From: Metabacillus crassostreae
Lineage (GTDB): Bacteria; Bacillota; Bacilli; Bacillales; Bacillaceae
Assembly: GCF_016908395.1 (NCBI RefSeq)
Contig: NZ_JAFBDU010000006.1
Span: 186,001-250,000, forward strand
DNA: 64,000 nucleotides
Reading direction: 5' to 3'
The position numbers and the translations under genes were made by a program. Below the pieces are notes generated by a model. It worked only from the letters and a program-made list of their open reading frames with translations, did not search any database and was not told where the DNA came from. Shown piece by piece: positions 16,988-25,925 of the stretch. Every line of letters begins with the position of its first letter. The stretch's first letter is position 1.

Positions 16988-17445
16988 TTGGTATCACTAC
17001 TTTCGACTTCGCTTTCAGTCATATCTTCTGTATCCATATCGTTAATTTTAACAGGTCCCTTCTCCGAAAGAAGTTTCTTCAATTCCTCTGCATCACTTAA
17101 AGCAGTAAGGCCTACTAAAAGTGTTCCAGATAGTTCTTGAACACTTAGATCCTGAATTTTATAGTTCACATTTTCAATTGTTATTGGTTTGATATTACTT
17201 ATTTCTTCTTTTAGTTTTTTATTTTCTTCTTCAATTTGATTAAGTTTCTTCATAATGGCATCAATTATGTTTGAGGATAAAACCTCTTTTTCTATAACAC
17301 TATTTGCCGTTTCTCTATTTCTTTGGTTGTTTTCTTTGGGGTGTGTTTGAACAAGCGAACCTGAATTGTCTTTAGGACGAATTTGTTGATACATTGCTGG
17401 CTGAGGATAATAATAAGGAGGATTTTTCCACTGATAGTACCCCAT
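16984..17445 (-). CDS. GerPC-like spore germination protein
   Basis: A 153-residue protein; the ATG at 17445 has AAGGAG eight bases upstream. The N-terminus is rich in Y, P and Q. A coiled coil follows at about residues 60-90, then a short beta region (ENVNYKIQDLSVQELSGTLLVGL) that matches the GerPC pattern of a coiled coil followed by an I-x-Y-x-I-x-x-L-x-V-x-x-L-x-G-T-L strand pair. The C-terminus is acidic. GerP proteins act in the coat to let germinants through. It is shorter than B. subtilis GerPC (about 200). It is the last gene of a four-gene GerP-like cluster, so this is probably a paralogous set and not the main gerP operon. Confidence 0.65.
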   Translation of the reverse strand: MGYYQWKNPPYYYPQPAMYQQIRPKDNSGSLVQTHPKENNQRNRETANSVIEKEVLSSNIIDAIMKKLNQIEEENKKLKEEISNIKPITIENVNYKIQDLSVQELSGTLLVGLTALSDAEELKKLLSEKGPVKINDMDTEDMTESEVESSDTN

Positions 17446-17505
17446 ATTTTTCACTCCTTAACATGTTAGTTAATAATATAAGTTGGACTGAGCCTAGTAA
17501 AATAT

Positions 17506-17715
17506 TTATTTAGGTATTTGATTAGCAGGAAAAGGGAGTGGTGGAACAGCTTCAATGACTTCTTGGACGTCTAATTCATTTTCCTCATAGTCTGGTTTAG
17601 AAAATTGCTTTGACGAAGCCTTATTATCAGTAAAAAGAATTTTACCAACATTAAGAGAACCTAATGTACTAATAGAGTTGACTCGGATATTTTTCACATT
17701 AATTTGCATTTCCAT
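17506..17715 (-). CDS. Small GerP-type protein (GerPD/GerPE-like)
   Basis: A 69-residue protein; an ATG nine bases after AAGGGA is chosen. The segment INVKNIRVNSISTLGSLNVG has the alternating hydrophobic pattern and S-x-L-x-[IV]-G ending seen in GerPA, PD, PE and PF. The C-terminus is acidic and then proline-rich. It lies between a GerPA/PF-type gene and the GerPC-like gene in the same direction. Assignment to a specific GerP protein is not possible by eye. Confidence 0.6.
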   Translation of the reverse strand: MEMQINVKNIRVNSISTLGSLNVGKILFTDNKASSKQFSKPDYEENELDVQEVIEAVPPLPFPANQIPK

Positions 17716-17738
17716 TATTTTCATTCCCTTGTCAAAAA

Positions 17739-17963
17739 TTAGAGTTGAGTTTGACCTTGATCAATACCGTCCTGTTCTCCAATTCGGTTTGAATTGTTAA
17801 ATTGGAGAGGGCTTAGATTTGCGTCACCTGCATGTAGATAACCTGCATAGACTTTCTGATTTGCTTGATTGCCTTTGTGTATGACATTCCCAAAGTTTAA
17901 CGAACCGTTTGTAGAAATTCCATTTATTCTTATTCCAAGAATATTGTTAATATGAGAAACCAC
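17739..17963 (-). CDS. GerPA/GerPF-family spore protein
   Basis: A 74-residue protein. The GTG at 17963 has AGGAGGAG a few bases upstream; the longer in-frame reading from 18074 lacks a site and is unlike the family. The family pattern is visible: I-x-I-N-G-I-S-T-N-G-S-L-N-F-G-x-V, then NANxK-like polar residues and a G-D-A-N-x-S-P repeat. It is a close paralogue of the next upstream gene, with the same GDAN-x-SPLQFNN segment. It is expected in the spore coat. Confidence 0.78.
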   Translation of the reverse strand: MVSHINNILGIRINGISTNGSLNFGNVIHKGNQANQKVYAGYLHAGDANLSPLQFNNSNRIGEQDGIDQGQTQL

Positions 17964-18091
17964 TTTTCTCCTCCTCCTAGGTATTAGCGTATAAGATAGT
18001 ATACAGTAAAGGTTAGAAAACGTGAGGAAAGGCTGATATTTGTTATGGTTAATGATATTCATACACAAATTCAAGGTTTAAGAAGCGGTAG

Positions 18092-18319
18092 CTATACCTG
18101 TACTTGAGCTTGATCTGTCATATCAGGATCATTTGTCAAATTAGCATTATTAAATTGCAAGGGACTGAAGTTGGCATCGCCTGGTTGTACATAGCCAGCG
18201 TTCATTTTCACATTAGCTTGATGACCTTTATGCAAGGCATTTCCGTAATTTATTGATGCGTTATTTGAAGAATTATTTATCCGTATTCCAAAAATATTAT
18301 TAATATGTGTTGGGATCAT
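18092..18319 (-). CDS. GerPA/GerPF-family spore protein, paralogue
   Basis: A 75-residue protein; the ATG at 18319 has GAGGTGG five bases upstream. It shares with its downstream neighbour the HINNI-x-GIRIN start, the ASINYGNALHKG strand, GY-x-x-x-GDAN-x-SPLQFNN and a Q/D-rich end, so the two arose by tandem duplication. It is the first gene of the GerP-like cluster and is divergent from the 102-residue protein gene, with 152 bases between them for two promoters. Confidence 0.78.
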   Translation of the reverse strand: MIPTHINNIFGIRINNSSNNASINYGNALHKGHQANVKMNAGYVQPGDANFSPLQFNNANLTNDPDMTDQAQVQV

Positions 18320-18471
18320 GCACACCACCTCATTCATGTTTGTTACGTTATTCTATTCACTATATATAAAATTGTGAGAAATCCAATCATTTTCTTTAAT
18401 AATTATAAGAGCAAAAAGCAGTTGATTGAATACAAATATAACTGATTAACGATGAAAGAGGAGGAAATACG

Positions 18472-18780
18472 TTGAATCAATATTATAATACTGGAGGCAA
18501 TCCTAGCTATCATGGGGGATACATTCACCCAAATGCCAACTTTTATCAAGGATGGCCGCAATCACCTATGCAACAACAACCTGTAAAAGGAAACATACCA
18601 TACTCATCTTCCGGAAAAGGTAATACATGTGCATATGTTGAACCAGGTCCTGTTCAATATAACAAATTAAAAGTCTTACACTGGCCATCACAAGATTACT
18701 TATTACCTCATCCAAAAGGGTTTGCTCATACACTTCATAATCAGCAAACCCTTGAACAACATGTGCCTTACCGAAATTAA
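18472..18780 (+). CDS. Gly/Tyr/His/Pro-rich small protein, probably spore coat
   Basis: A 102-residue protein starting at TTG with GAGGAGG upstream. The first half is low in complexity (Y, G, N, H, P, Q; for example NPSYHGGYIHPNANFYQGW), as in many Bacillus coat proteins. The second half has conserved-looking segments VEPGPVQYNKLKVLHWPSQDY and a histidine-rich end. No signal peptide or TM segment. It is divergent from the GerP-like cluster, which supports a sporulation role. I do not recognise a named family. Confidence 0.65.
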   Translation: MNQYYNTGGNPSYHGGYIHPNANFYQGWPQSPMQQQPVKGNIPYSSSGKGNTCAYVEPGPVQYNKLKVLHWPSQDYLLPHPKGFAHTLHNQQTLEQHVPYRN

Positions 18781-18861
18781 TAGTTGCGCAATTAAACTAC
18801 ACAAATAACCTAAATTAACTTTTTAGTGACTTCATCAAATACGTATCTATGATGGTTTTCC

Positions 18862-18890
18862 GGTCTGTATAAATTTATACAGGCCTTTCT
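18862..18890 (+). terminator. Intrinsic terminator after the 102-residue protein gene
   Basis: A near-perfect 24-nt palindrome (GGTCTGTATAA, ATTTATACAGGCC) followed by TTTCT. Confidence 0.65.
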
Positions 18891-18894
18891 ATTC

Positions 18895-19620
18895 TTTAAA
18901 GTACTTTTTTAAAAAACAATATTAGGAGACTTCTTACTCATCATCTAATTATCACCTCTAGAAAGAGACAAGTACCAAGGTCTATTATGTTCCCCCTTTA
19001 CAAGATGAATTAACCTGTTTAGAAGGTTAATAAGTAGTTTAATAGGTATGATAATTAGTTGGATTAATTTTAAAAAAATAAGGCTTTTGTTGATATAAGG
19101 TATAGTGTAATAATCAAAAGAATAATTTGTTAAGTAAGTTGTAAAACGAAAACATCAGTCTAGTGAAACGACATTGAGGATTAGATTTAAAAGGAGAAGT
19201 GGACTACCACGTATTCACATTCATGATTCCATTAAAGCAAGAAATACTAAGTTTGGATGTATTATATCTTCCAAATTTTGTATCTTATTAAGTTCTTGCG
19301 TTTCAATTAATTAATGCTTACTCGATTCAATTTCTCTATCTGCTTGAAGAAACCTATAAATTGGAGTTAAAGCTTCCTCTTTTTATATTATAAAGGGAGT
19401 TTTGTTTTATAGGTGGAGTATTGTGGGCTTGAATCGCTAATCTACTCTGTCAGTGAGTGAACTTTAGGTCTTATATACGTTTATATATTACTTATCCCAT
19501 TACATCTTGGTAAATATCATATTGAGTAAAGAGGATTCTCATTTTATTATTTTTAATAAGAGTAAGAGAAAGCACTATAAGGATATAACCGGCAATGATA
19601 CCATTAATAAGAACTAGGTT
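18895..19620. other. Non-coding, probably decayed DNA
   Basis: About 0.7 kb with no open frame of use and scattered ribosome-site-like stretches (for example AAGGAGAAG near 19190) not followed by genes. It adjoins the DUF2971 relic, so it is probably the eroded upstream part of old mobile or accessory DNA. Confidence 0.4.
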
Positions 19621-20215
19621 TTCGGACTAAAGTACAACAATAATAGTAGAGACTTTAATGGGGAATTCTTTAAAAGATTACCTTCTGATGCCCAAGAAAC
19701 AGTTGATTTATATATAGAAAATTATTATGGATTTAAAAAAGTGGAATATGTTAAAGAAGACATGGCAGAAACTTTCACTTATTTTAAAGATTTAATAATA
19801 AAACTAGGAGAACCATTAAAAGAACTTTTCTCAGACTATAAAAAATATTGACCTATTAAATACACTTGGATCTACTAAATAGTTAGAACTCGTTTCTATG
19901 GGAGAAATTGAGAGTATTCCCACTAACTTTTTTATAAAGATGGCTTTATGGGCTCTCCCGGTAAAACATCACATTGGGAAGATGAGCACGAGTGGAGATT
20001 AATATTGTTATTACATAGTTCCAAAGACAATTGTTATAATACACTTTTCTTAATTAAACCTGGTATTTGGAAATTTGTTTAGGATCTAAAACAAATCAGA
20101 CTATAAGTCAATTAGCCTTAGACTACTACATTAAAGCTAATCCAGAGTATTCTAAACTCACTATTGTACGCTGATATAAAGATGGCTTAATACAAATTGT
20201 ATGTTTGAATAATGG
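19621..20215 (+). pseudogene. Relic of a DUF2971-type gene
   Basis: Three consecutive fragments in different frames read as one decayed protein. From 19621 to 19851 an open stretch without a start includes LPSDAQETVDLYIENYYGF. From about 19932 another includes SHWEDEHEWRL, matching the conserved E-x-E-W-R-[LI] motif of DUF2971. From about 20070 a third includes LGSKTNQTISQLALDYY, matching the [YF]-[LF]-G segment of the same family. Stops and frameshifts between the fragments show it is dead. DUF2971 genes are often found in defence or mobile regions. Confidence 0.6.
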
Positions 20216-20312
20216 GTTAATTAAAGGTCTATATTTTTCATTTTCTTTATGTGGAAAATATCAACTAATTTACACGTTTTTTGTTATCCAACTAATGAAT
20301 GTTTAATTTATG

Positions 20313-20341
20313 AAAAGGACTGTCTATCGACGGTCTTTTTA
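20313..20341 (+). terminator. Terminator-like hairpin
   Basis: Stem AAGGACTGTC with GACGGTCTTTT, 4-nt loop, then TTTTT. Probably the surviving terminator of the decayed gene upstream. Confidence 0.7.
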
Positions 20342-20498
20342 TATGCCCTTAAGTAACATAATTTAAGAGTTACTGGCATTGTGATATGGTACTAACTGGC
20401 GCTTTTCTTATGTAGATATGGGGGTGGGTAGCATTCCTATAATAAGTGAAGTTGATATATTTTAGCTTGTGAATGTACGAGGTTATATAATATTTATA

Positions 20499-20533
20499 TA
20501 AGCCCTACTCTTAATTGAGAGGGGCTTATAATT
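20499..20533 (+). terminator. Weak hairpin upstream of the cell-wall-binding gene
   Basis: AAGCCC and CTC pair with GAG and GGGCTT around a short AT loop; there is no clear T run. It may insulate the next gene. The stretch 20342-20697 otherwise holds only the AGGAGG site of that gene. Confidence 0.35.
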
Positions 20534-20697
20534 AGAAAGAGTATCAAACCTTAATGTCTTCAGTCTTCTTCACAAAAATATTCTGCAAAAAATGTCGAAA
20601 TATTCCACCTTGAGTCTATAAAATATAACTAACAATTTCATTTAATAGATTGTATAATAACTTTGTAATTACAATACAAACAATCTAGGAGGAAATT

Positions 20698-21657
20698 ATG
20701 AAAAAGGCAATTTTTCTATCAGTTTTGTTAACTCTTAGCCTTCCGTTTGGACAAGCTAAGGCTGAAGAGTCTCTATTATATCGTATCTCTGGAGCGGACA
20801 GATTTGAGACTGCTGTGAATGTCTCAATTGAAGGCTGGGAAACATCAGAAGTTGCGGTCATTGCTACAGGAAGAAATTTTCCAGACGCGTTAAGTGCAAC
20901 ACCTCTTGCCTATAAAAATAATGCACCTCTTTTATTAACTGACACGAATACACTACCTAGTAGTGTTAAGGATGAACTTAAGCGACTAAGCGTTAAAAGT
21001 GTAATTCTTATCGGAGGAACATCTGTTATTACTTCAAATGTAGAAAAAGAAATTAAAGATTTAGGAATCTCTGCTATAACAAGGATTAGTGGTACAGATC
21101 GATATGAAACTTCGGTAAATATTGCTAAACAAGTAGGGAATTCAGCAAGTGTAGTTGTAGCAACTGGAGAAGATTTTGCAGATGCTTTATCAATTGCACC
21201 TATCGCAGCACAATTGGAAATACCAATATTATTAACTAAGAAAGATTCAGTGCCTCCTTCTGTTACTCAGTTTGTAAAAGATGAAATGACTTTGGATTCT
21301 TTTGTAATTGGTGGTAAGGGCGTTATTAGTGATAATGTAGCAAATACTTTTCCTGCACATGAACGTATAAGTGGTACTAATCGTTATACTACAAACAGTA
21401 ATATCATTGAATACTTTGCAGATGTGATTGACTTGGATTATCCGGTTATTGCTACAGGTGAAAACTATCCTGATGCCTTGGCAGGTTCTGCATTTGCGGC
21501 ATCATATTGGAATCCTGTTATTTTAACACATCCAACAAATTCTCAACAAACTACAAAAGATACAGTACAAAGATATTCAACCTTAGCAGAAATTTATTTT
21601 GTTATAGGTGGGGAAAAGGCTCTACCTGATAGTACAGTTAATTCATTATTTGAGTAA
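20698..21657 (+). CDS. Secreted protein made of cell-wall-binding type 2 repeats
   Basis: A 319-residue protein. The signal peptide (residues 1-22, cut after QAKA) is followed by three CWB2 repeats of about 90-100 residues, each starting RISG-x-[DN]-R-[FY]-x-T and containing ATG-x-[DN][FY]-[AP]DAL and VIGG. Such repeats bind anionic wall polymers. There is no catalytic domain, so the protein is wall-binding only, perhaps a decoy or part of a lost larger protein. AGGAGG precedes the ATG. It is monocistronic between a weak hairpin and a strong terminator. Confidence 0.92.
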   Translation: MKKAIFLSVLLTLSLPFGQAKAEESLLYRISGADRFETAVNVSIEGWETSEVAVIATGRNFPDALSATPLAYKNNAPLLLTDTNTLPSSVKDELKRLSVKSVILIGGTSVITSNVEKEIKDLGISAITRISGTDRYETSVNIAKQVGNSASVVVATGEDFADALSIAPIAAQLEIPILLTKKDSVPPSVTQFVKDEMTLDSFVIGGKGVISDNVANTFPAHERISGTNRYTTNSNIIEYFADVIDLDYPVIATGENYPDALAGSAFAASYWNPVILTHPTNSQQTTKDTVQRYSTLAEIYFVIGGEKALPDSTVNSLFE

Positions 21658-21666
21658 AACTTTTTG

Positions 21667-21702
21667 GATAAGCCACTCCTTTTAAAAAAGGAGTGGCTTA
21701 TC
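21667..21702 (+). terminator. Intrinsic terminator after the CWB2 gene
   Basis: A long perfect inverted repeat (GATAAGCCACTCCTTTT with its complement), AT-rich at the tip and followed by TTAT. The stretch from here to the tRNA at 22040 holds no gene; a tandem TTGCCAACA repeat lies at 21948-21966. Confidence 0.75.
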
Positions 21703-22039
21703 TTATAGTTTACTTGCTACATTCAATTCATCCTTATCAATCTCATCGATAGTAAAGCTGATAATCCTACCAACTCTCCAGTCCATTACCTTGATCATTT
21801 ATTTGGACCATTTAATAAACATGCATGATGCTTTATCAATCACTCATCTACTCTCACCTTATGATTTAAATTGGGTTATGTATTGATTCGAATAATGCCT
21901 TTTCAATTGATTGTGTTAAAAGAGGTTGGAGGAGCAATTTATTGGATTTGCCAACAGATTGCCAACAAAGAATCAAAATGAACCTTTTAATAGATGTCTA
22001 GATATAAGAAAACCCTTGATGTACAAGGGTTTTGAATGA

Positions 22040-22112
22040 TGGAGCATAGCGGGATCGAACCGCTGACCTCTACGCTGCCAGCGTAGCGCTCTCCCAGCTG
22101 AGCTAATGCCCC
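22040..22112 (-). tRNA. tRNA-Ala (anticodon GGC)
   Basis: A complete 73-base cloverleaf on the minus strand: acceptor GGGGCAT with ATGCTCC, D arm GCTC-AGCTGGGA-GAGC, anticodon arm CTACG-CTGGCAG-CGTAG with GGC, T arm AGCGG-TTCGATC-CCGCT. CCA is not encoded. Its 5' 50 bases are repeated at 50222-50271, which marks it as the integration site of the island to its right. Confidence 0.95.
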
Positions 22113-22113
22113 G
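22063..22113 (-). repeat. attL: 51-bp direct repeat within tRNA-Ala
   Basis: Identical to 50221-50271. It covers the tRNA from its first base to the start of the T arm, plus one flanking base. Flanks on both sides differ from those of the right copy, so the 51 bp are the exact shared block. Confidence 0.92.
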
Positions 22114-22121
22114 GAAAAAAT

Positions 22122-22130
22122 ATTATAGCA
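22122..22130 (-). promoter_or_regulatory. Extended -10 promoter of tRNA-Ala
   Basis: On the minus strand TGCTATAAT ends ten bases before the first tRNA base. It lies on the island side of attL, so the tRNA now depends on a promoter carried by the island. No good -35 is visible, which the TG extension can offset. Confidence 0.65.
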
Positions 22131-22328
22131 GTAATTGTACACGCCTTCACGAAAATTGACCATCTTACATGAAATTGTCACACTATTTATTGTAATGTGG
22201 TCATTGATATTTGTCAATTTAGTTAGTTTTCAATTAAGTGATTTTTCTAATATTTTACAATATATATACCTATCAATGTTTTGAAATGATAAGATATTTA
22301 TATACTTTAGCAGAAAGGATTGATATAG

Positions 22329-24195
22329 TTGGCGAATATACATAGTCAAATTGATTTTAATAAGATTGCAACGGATGTTATATCCAAAAATTTAGATAAA
22401 GTAATTACAGGGATTTATAATGTTGGAACAAGTCAATGGAAAAATTTGAGATTGAAGACAGGTGATGCATTTACAAATTATTTAACATCTGCTATAGAGA
22501 AATATTCTAAAGTTAAAACATTATTATATCGTGATAAACCAATGCCTATTTACGATTTTTATGTTGATATAGATTTGGTAAGCAACGACCAAACTATCCA
22601 AACTCATGATATAAAAGATTTACTTAATCTAGATAGAAATATTGCTATTATAGGCGGTGGTGGATCTGGTAAGTCTACTCTTTTTAAGCACTTGTTTTTA
22701 AATACTATTACAAATACAGATTATATACCGATTTTTGTTGAGTTAAGAAGTTTAAATGATAATGATCAAAGTTTAATAGACTGTATGTACAGTACAATTT
22801 CAACGTTGAATTTTAATCTTGAGAAAGAGTACTTTGAAAAGTCATTGGTTAATGGGCGCTATCTAATTTTTTTAGATGGCTTTGATGAGGTTGATGACTC
22901 AATAAGGAAAAAAGTTACAAATGATATTATTTCTTTAACAGACAAGTATAAGTCTAATCACTATATCCTATCCTCAAGAAGAAGTGATGTTTTATATAAT
23001 GGATGGAATAACTTTACTGAATTGGAAATGGAACCACTTTCGAAAGATAAGGCCCTAGCATTAATAGGTAATATGAAATATGACACTGAAGTTAAACATG
23101 TTTTTACATGAGCTAGAGCATAAATTGTATGATACTAATAAATCTTTTTGTTCAAATCCATTATTATTAAATATAATGTTACTAACCTTCCGAGAATTTG
23201 CAGAAATACCAGATAAAATCCATATTTTTTATAGACGAGCTTTTGATGTACTTTACTCACAGCATGATGCCACAAAAGGATATAAACGAAAAAAAAGAGC
23301 AGATAAAGACTTAACATCAGACGAATTTAAAAAGGTCCTCTCTGCTATGTCTACATTAAGCTACTTAGATGATATGAACTCATTCGATAACAGCACCTTA
23401 TTGAGTTATATTGAAGATGCCAAAAAAATAGTTGATATAAATTTTAATGGTGAGGAATACAAAGTTGATTTAGTAGAATCAGTCTGTATTCTGATTTTAG
23501 ATGGACTAGATTACAAATTTCAGCATAGATCTTTCCAAGAATATTTTACTGCAGAGTTTATTTTAGGGATGGATGATGAAAATTTATTTCAAATTCTTAG
23601 AAGGCTAATAAAAGAAAAGCCTTCTTCTTTAAGTAATGATGTTGTTCTCGATTTAATGTACGAAATGGAAAGGGAAAAATTAGAAAAAGCATTTATAATA
23701 CCATTTCTCAAGGAAATTATATCTTCTACTAAAGGTCCAACTAAGGAAGCGTCCTACCTTAAGTACATTCAAAGTGGTTATTCTAAAATCTCTCTAAGTT
23801 ATTCAATGATTGGTATTGCAGAAGATATAGACACAGAGGAGGATGCAATAACATTTACTGTTAAAAATAAAAGAATAGGGTACACTGATTTTATTGAATT
23901 TATCTATCGAAAATATGATGGAACTTTTAATTTTGAAAAAGATAAGACAGGCTTATCGAAAACAAATGATTTAAGTAACTTTAAAAAATATGGCAAAAAA
24001 GTTTTAAATGGCCCAGATATATATGTCAATTTAGATGACACTTTACCACTAAATAAAGTTTTATTTACTGAGATTTTAAAACATTTGTATCATTATTTAA
24101 TTAGTTATGAATTTGCCATTAACCTCTTGACAGAACTTGAGGAAAAACATAAAAAACAAGGAGCTATAAGAGAGGTGCTTTTTAAACTTAAATAA
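22329..24195 (+). pseudogene. Short NACHT NTPase, frameshifted at a T5 run
   Basis: Two frames join into one STAND protein of about 620 residues. Frame 1 (TTG at 22329, AAAGGA upstream) holds an N-terminal helical region (about 1-90), Walker A IIGGGGSGKST (about residue 110) and Walker B RYLIFLDGFDEVDD with YILSSRR. It ends at 23111. Frame 2 continues from about 23104 with FLHELEHKLYDT, the winged-helix-like HRSFQEYFTAEFI and a C-terminal domain to 24195. The break is at TTTTT (23101-23105), where one extra base explains the shift. Such short NACHT proteins are known bacterial antiphage proteins. It could be a true mutation, a phase-variable switch or a sequencing error. Confidence 0.82.
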
Positions 24196-24258
24196 AGGTA
24201 TGACAAATTTAAATGCTATTATACATGTTCATACAATCTATTTTGTTTTTAAAGTACT

Positions 24259-24305
24259 ATAGGCAATAGCAAGGTTGTGCATCAACCTTGCTATTGCCTA
24301 TTTTT
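24259..24305 (+). terminator. Strong terminator after the NACHT gene
   Basis: A perfect 19-bp stem (ATAGGCAATAGCAAGGTTG and complement), 5-nt loop, five T. Confidence 0.92.
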
Positions 24306-24405
24306 GTGATTTAAAAAGAAGAAAACCACTTTATCTTAAACTTATTTCGTAAGAAAAGTTTAAAGTACTATTATTGATTGATATGAGTACGTAACCTCGA
24401 TAATT

Positions 24406-24440
24406 AAGACCACATAACAGTGTGTAATGTGGTCTTTTTG
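24406..24440 (+). terminator. Second terminator-like hairpin
   Basis: Stem AAGACCACAT with ATGTGGTCTT, 11-nt loop, then TTTTT. No gene lies between it and the previous terminator, so it may end a small RNA or be a relic. Bases 24441-24739 show no gene. Confidence 0.7.
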
Positions 24441-24739
24441 CAATGGAGGGGGATGGTTTACAGGATTAGTAGTTTAAGTGTACGCTAGCCTAGTATTAAC
24501 ACATAAAGTCAGACACTACTGTTTACCTTATACCGATTCGAGTCAATTTTTTAAAGTATAAACCAATATTTAATGCTTGGGTTGGAACAATAGCATGGAG
24601 TTAAGAACGACAGAAATGTATAGAGAATGAGATTGGTCAGGTTTGAGCAACGACCACTGAATGTGATGTAAAAGAATTTCTTAGAGCTATAAGCGTTTGT
24701 CTTATCAATAAAGTCTTACCTTACTAGCTTTTTTATAGT

Positions 24740-24876
24740 ATTTTCCTAAATGGTGTCTTTTTCTACACCATATATATAAATAGAGTATTTAGTTAGTAGT
24801 TACGTAATTATTATCCTAAAGGGTATATATATCTATTTATATATATGTGTCATAAAACGACACCTTTTGGGAAAAT
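24740..24876. repeat. Large imperfect inverted repeat with about 45-base arms
   Basis: The left arm 24740-24785 and right arm 24832-24876 are mutual reverse complements with few mismatches (both read ATTTTCC at the outer end and ATATATATAAATAGA at the inner end). Each arm contains its own small hairpin built on GGTGT and ACACC-type sequence. The 46-base centre is AT-rich. No coding potential. It could be a replication or transfer origin, a MITE-like relic, or a cruciform regulatory site. Confidence 0.7.
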
Positions 24877-24985
24877 CAATTTTGTTAAATATTTTCCATT
24901 TTGAAATTTTTAGGAGAGATCCGAGTTAATACATCTATAGAAAATCTCCTGTATACTTTATTGCGAAACGAATAAAAATGAATCT

Positions 24986-25759
24986 TTAATCAATAATTTT
25001 ATGAAGCTTGTCTTTCTTTACCGTTTGCCATAATGGATCAAAGTTGTGGTTCTCATAAGGATCAATTAAATTGATTCTTAAGTAGTCTCTAACTTTTGGG
25101 ATAGATAAGTCGATCAATGTTTGTAGAAATTCAACTGGATGATATAATCTCCACTCTTCACTTTCATCCACCAAATTTCCACTGTCAGATACTCCAATTG
25201 TACTGTAATGGATATAGTGAGGTTCATATTCATAATCAAATAATTGTAAAGCACCCTTAGAACGTGCTTCATGGACTAAAGTGTTACGTAGCTCCCAGAG
25301 TAAAGAGATATGATTAAGTGAGGTTAGTTCTACTCCTAAGATTGATGTTTGATTTTTTGGCATTAACTTTATAAGTTGCTTGTGTGTTGCGTCATAAATT
25401 AAAGGTACTGGTTCACTACTAGGAAATTTGTCTAATTCTACTTTTACAAAATTCTTAAGTCTAGTAAACGCTTTTTCATTTGTTTTGCTTAAAAGGTGGC
25501 TTAGTTGTTGTACGCTGATTCTTTCACCATATTCCCATTCGCAAAAATTAGAAATGAATCTCTTAAACATGGTGGTTCTATCTCTTATAAACTTTTCTCC
25601 ATATACCCCTCTGGCAAGTAAATCAATTACACTGAACAAAAGAGTTCTCTTATGGTTTGCAATGAAACGTCCGCCTGTTATTTCATCGATTGAATTTTTA
25701 ATTTCAATTACACTATTTAAATACATTTCAATTTTGTCACTAAGCTCATAACTAGACAT
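24986..25759 (-). CDS. HEPN-like protein, candidate RNase of the island
   Basis: A 257-residue soluble, mostly helical protein. The segment LWELRNTLVHEARSKG (about residues 155-170) contains R-x4-H followed by E, the catalytic-type motif of HEPN RNases, in a suitable helix. AAGAGG lies nine bases before the ATG. It stands alone on the minus strand between the inverted repeat and the NERD relic. HEPN proteins in defence islands commonly act as infection-triggered RNases, often paired with an NTPase or nucleotidyltransferase; no such partner is directly adjacent. The family assignment rests on one motif and secondary-structure impression. Confidence 0.65.
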   Translation of the reverse strand: MSSYELSDKIEMYLNSVIEIKNSIDEITGGRFIANHKRTLLFSVIDLLARGVYGEKFIRDRTTMFKRFISNFCEWEYGERISVQQLSHLLSKTNEKAFTRLKNFVKVELDKFPSSEPVPLIYDATHKQLIKLMPKNQTSILGVELTSLNHISLLWELRNTLVHEARSKGALQLFDYEYEPHYIHYSTIGVSDSGNLVDESEEWRLYHPVEFLQTLIDLSIPKVRDYLRINLIDPYENHNFDPLWQTVKKDKLHKIID

Positions 25760-25925
25760 GATATATACCTCTTCTTTTTTAAATATTAATTTCTTTTATC
25801 ATAAGCCTTCTAAACAAGTACTTCAACGCTCCTAATAAATTGTTGACTGAGTTAAAACATTATGAATATAACCGAAAAGATAAGTAGAGTTAATGTGCCT
25901 ATTTTTTTAAAAAAGAGGTGACATT

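Noticed and set aside
21948-21969. Tandem TTGCCAACA repeat left of tRNA-Ala as an integrase arm site
   Set aside because: Only two copies, outside the island boundary, with no equivalent at the right end.
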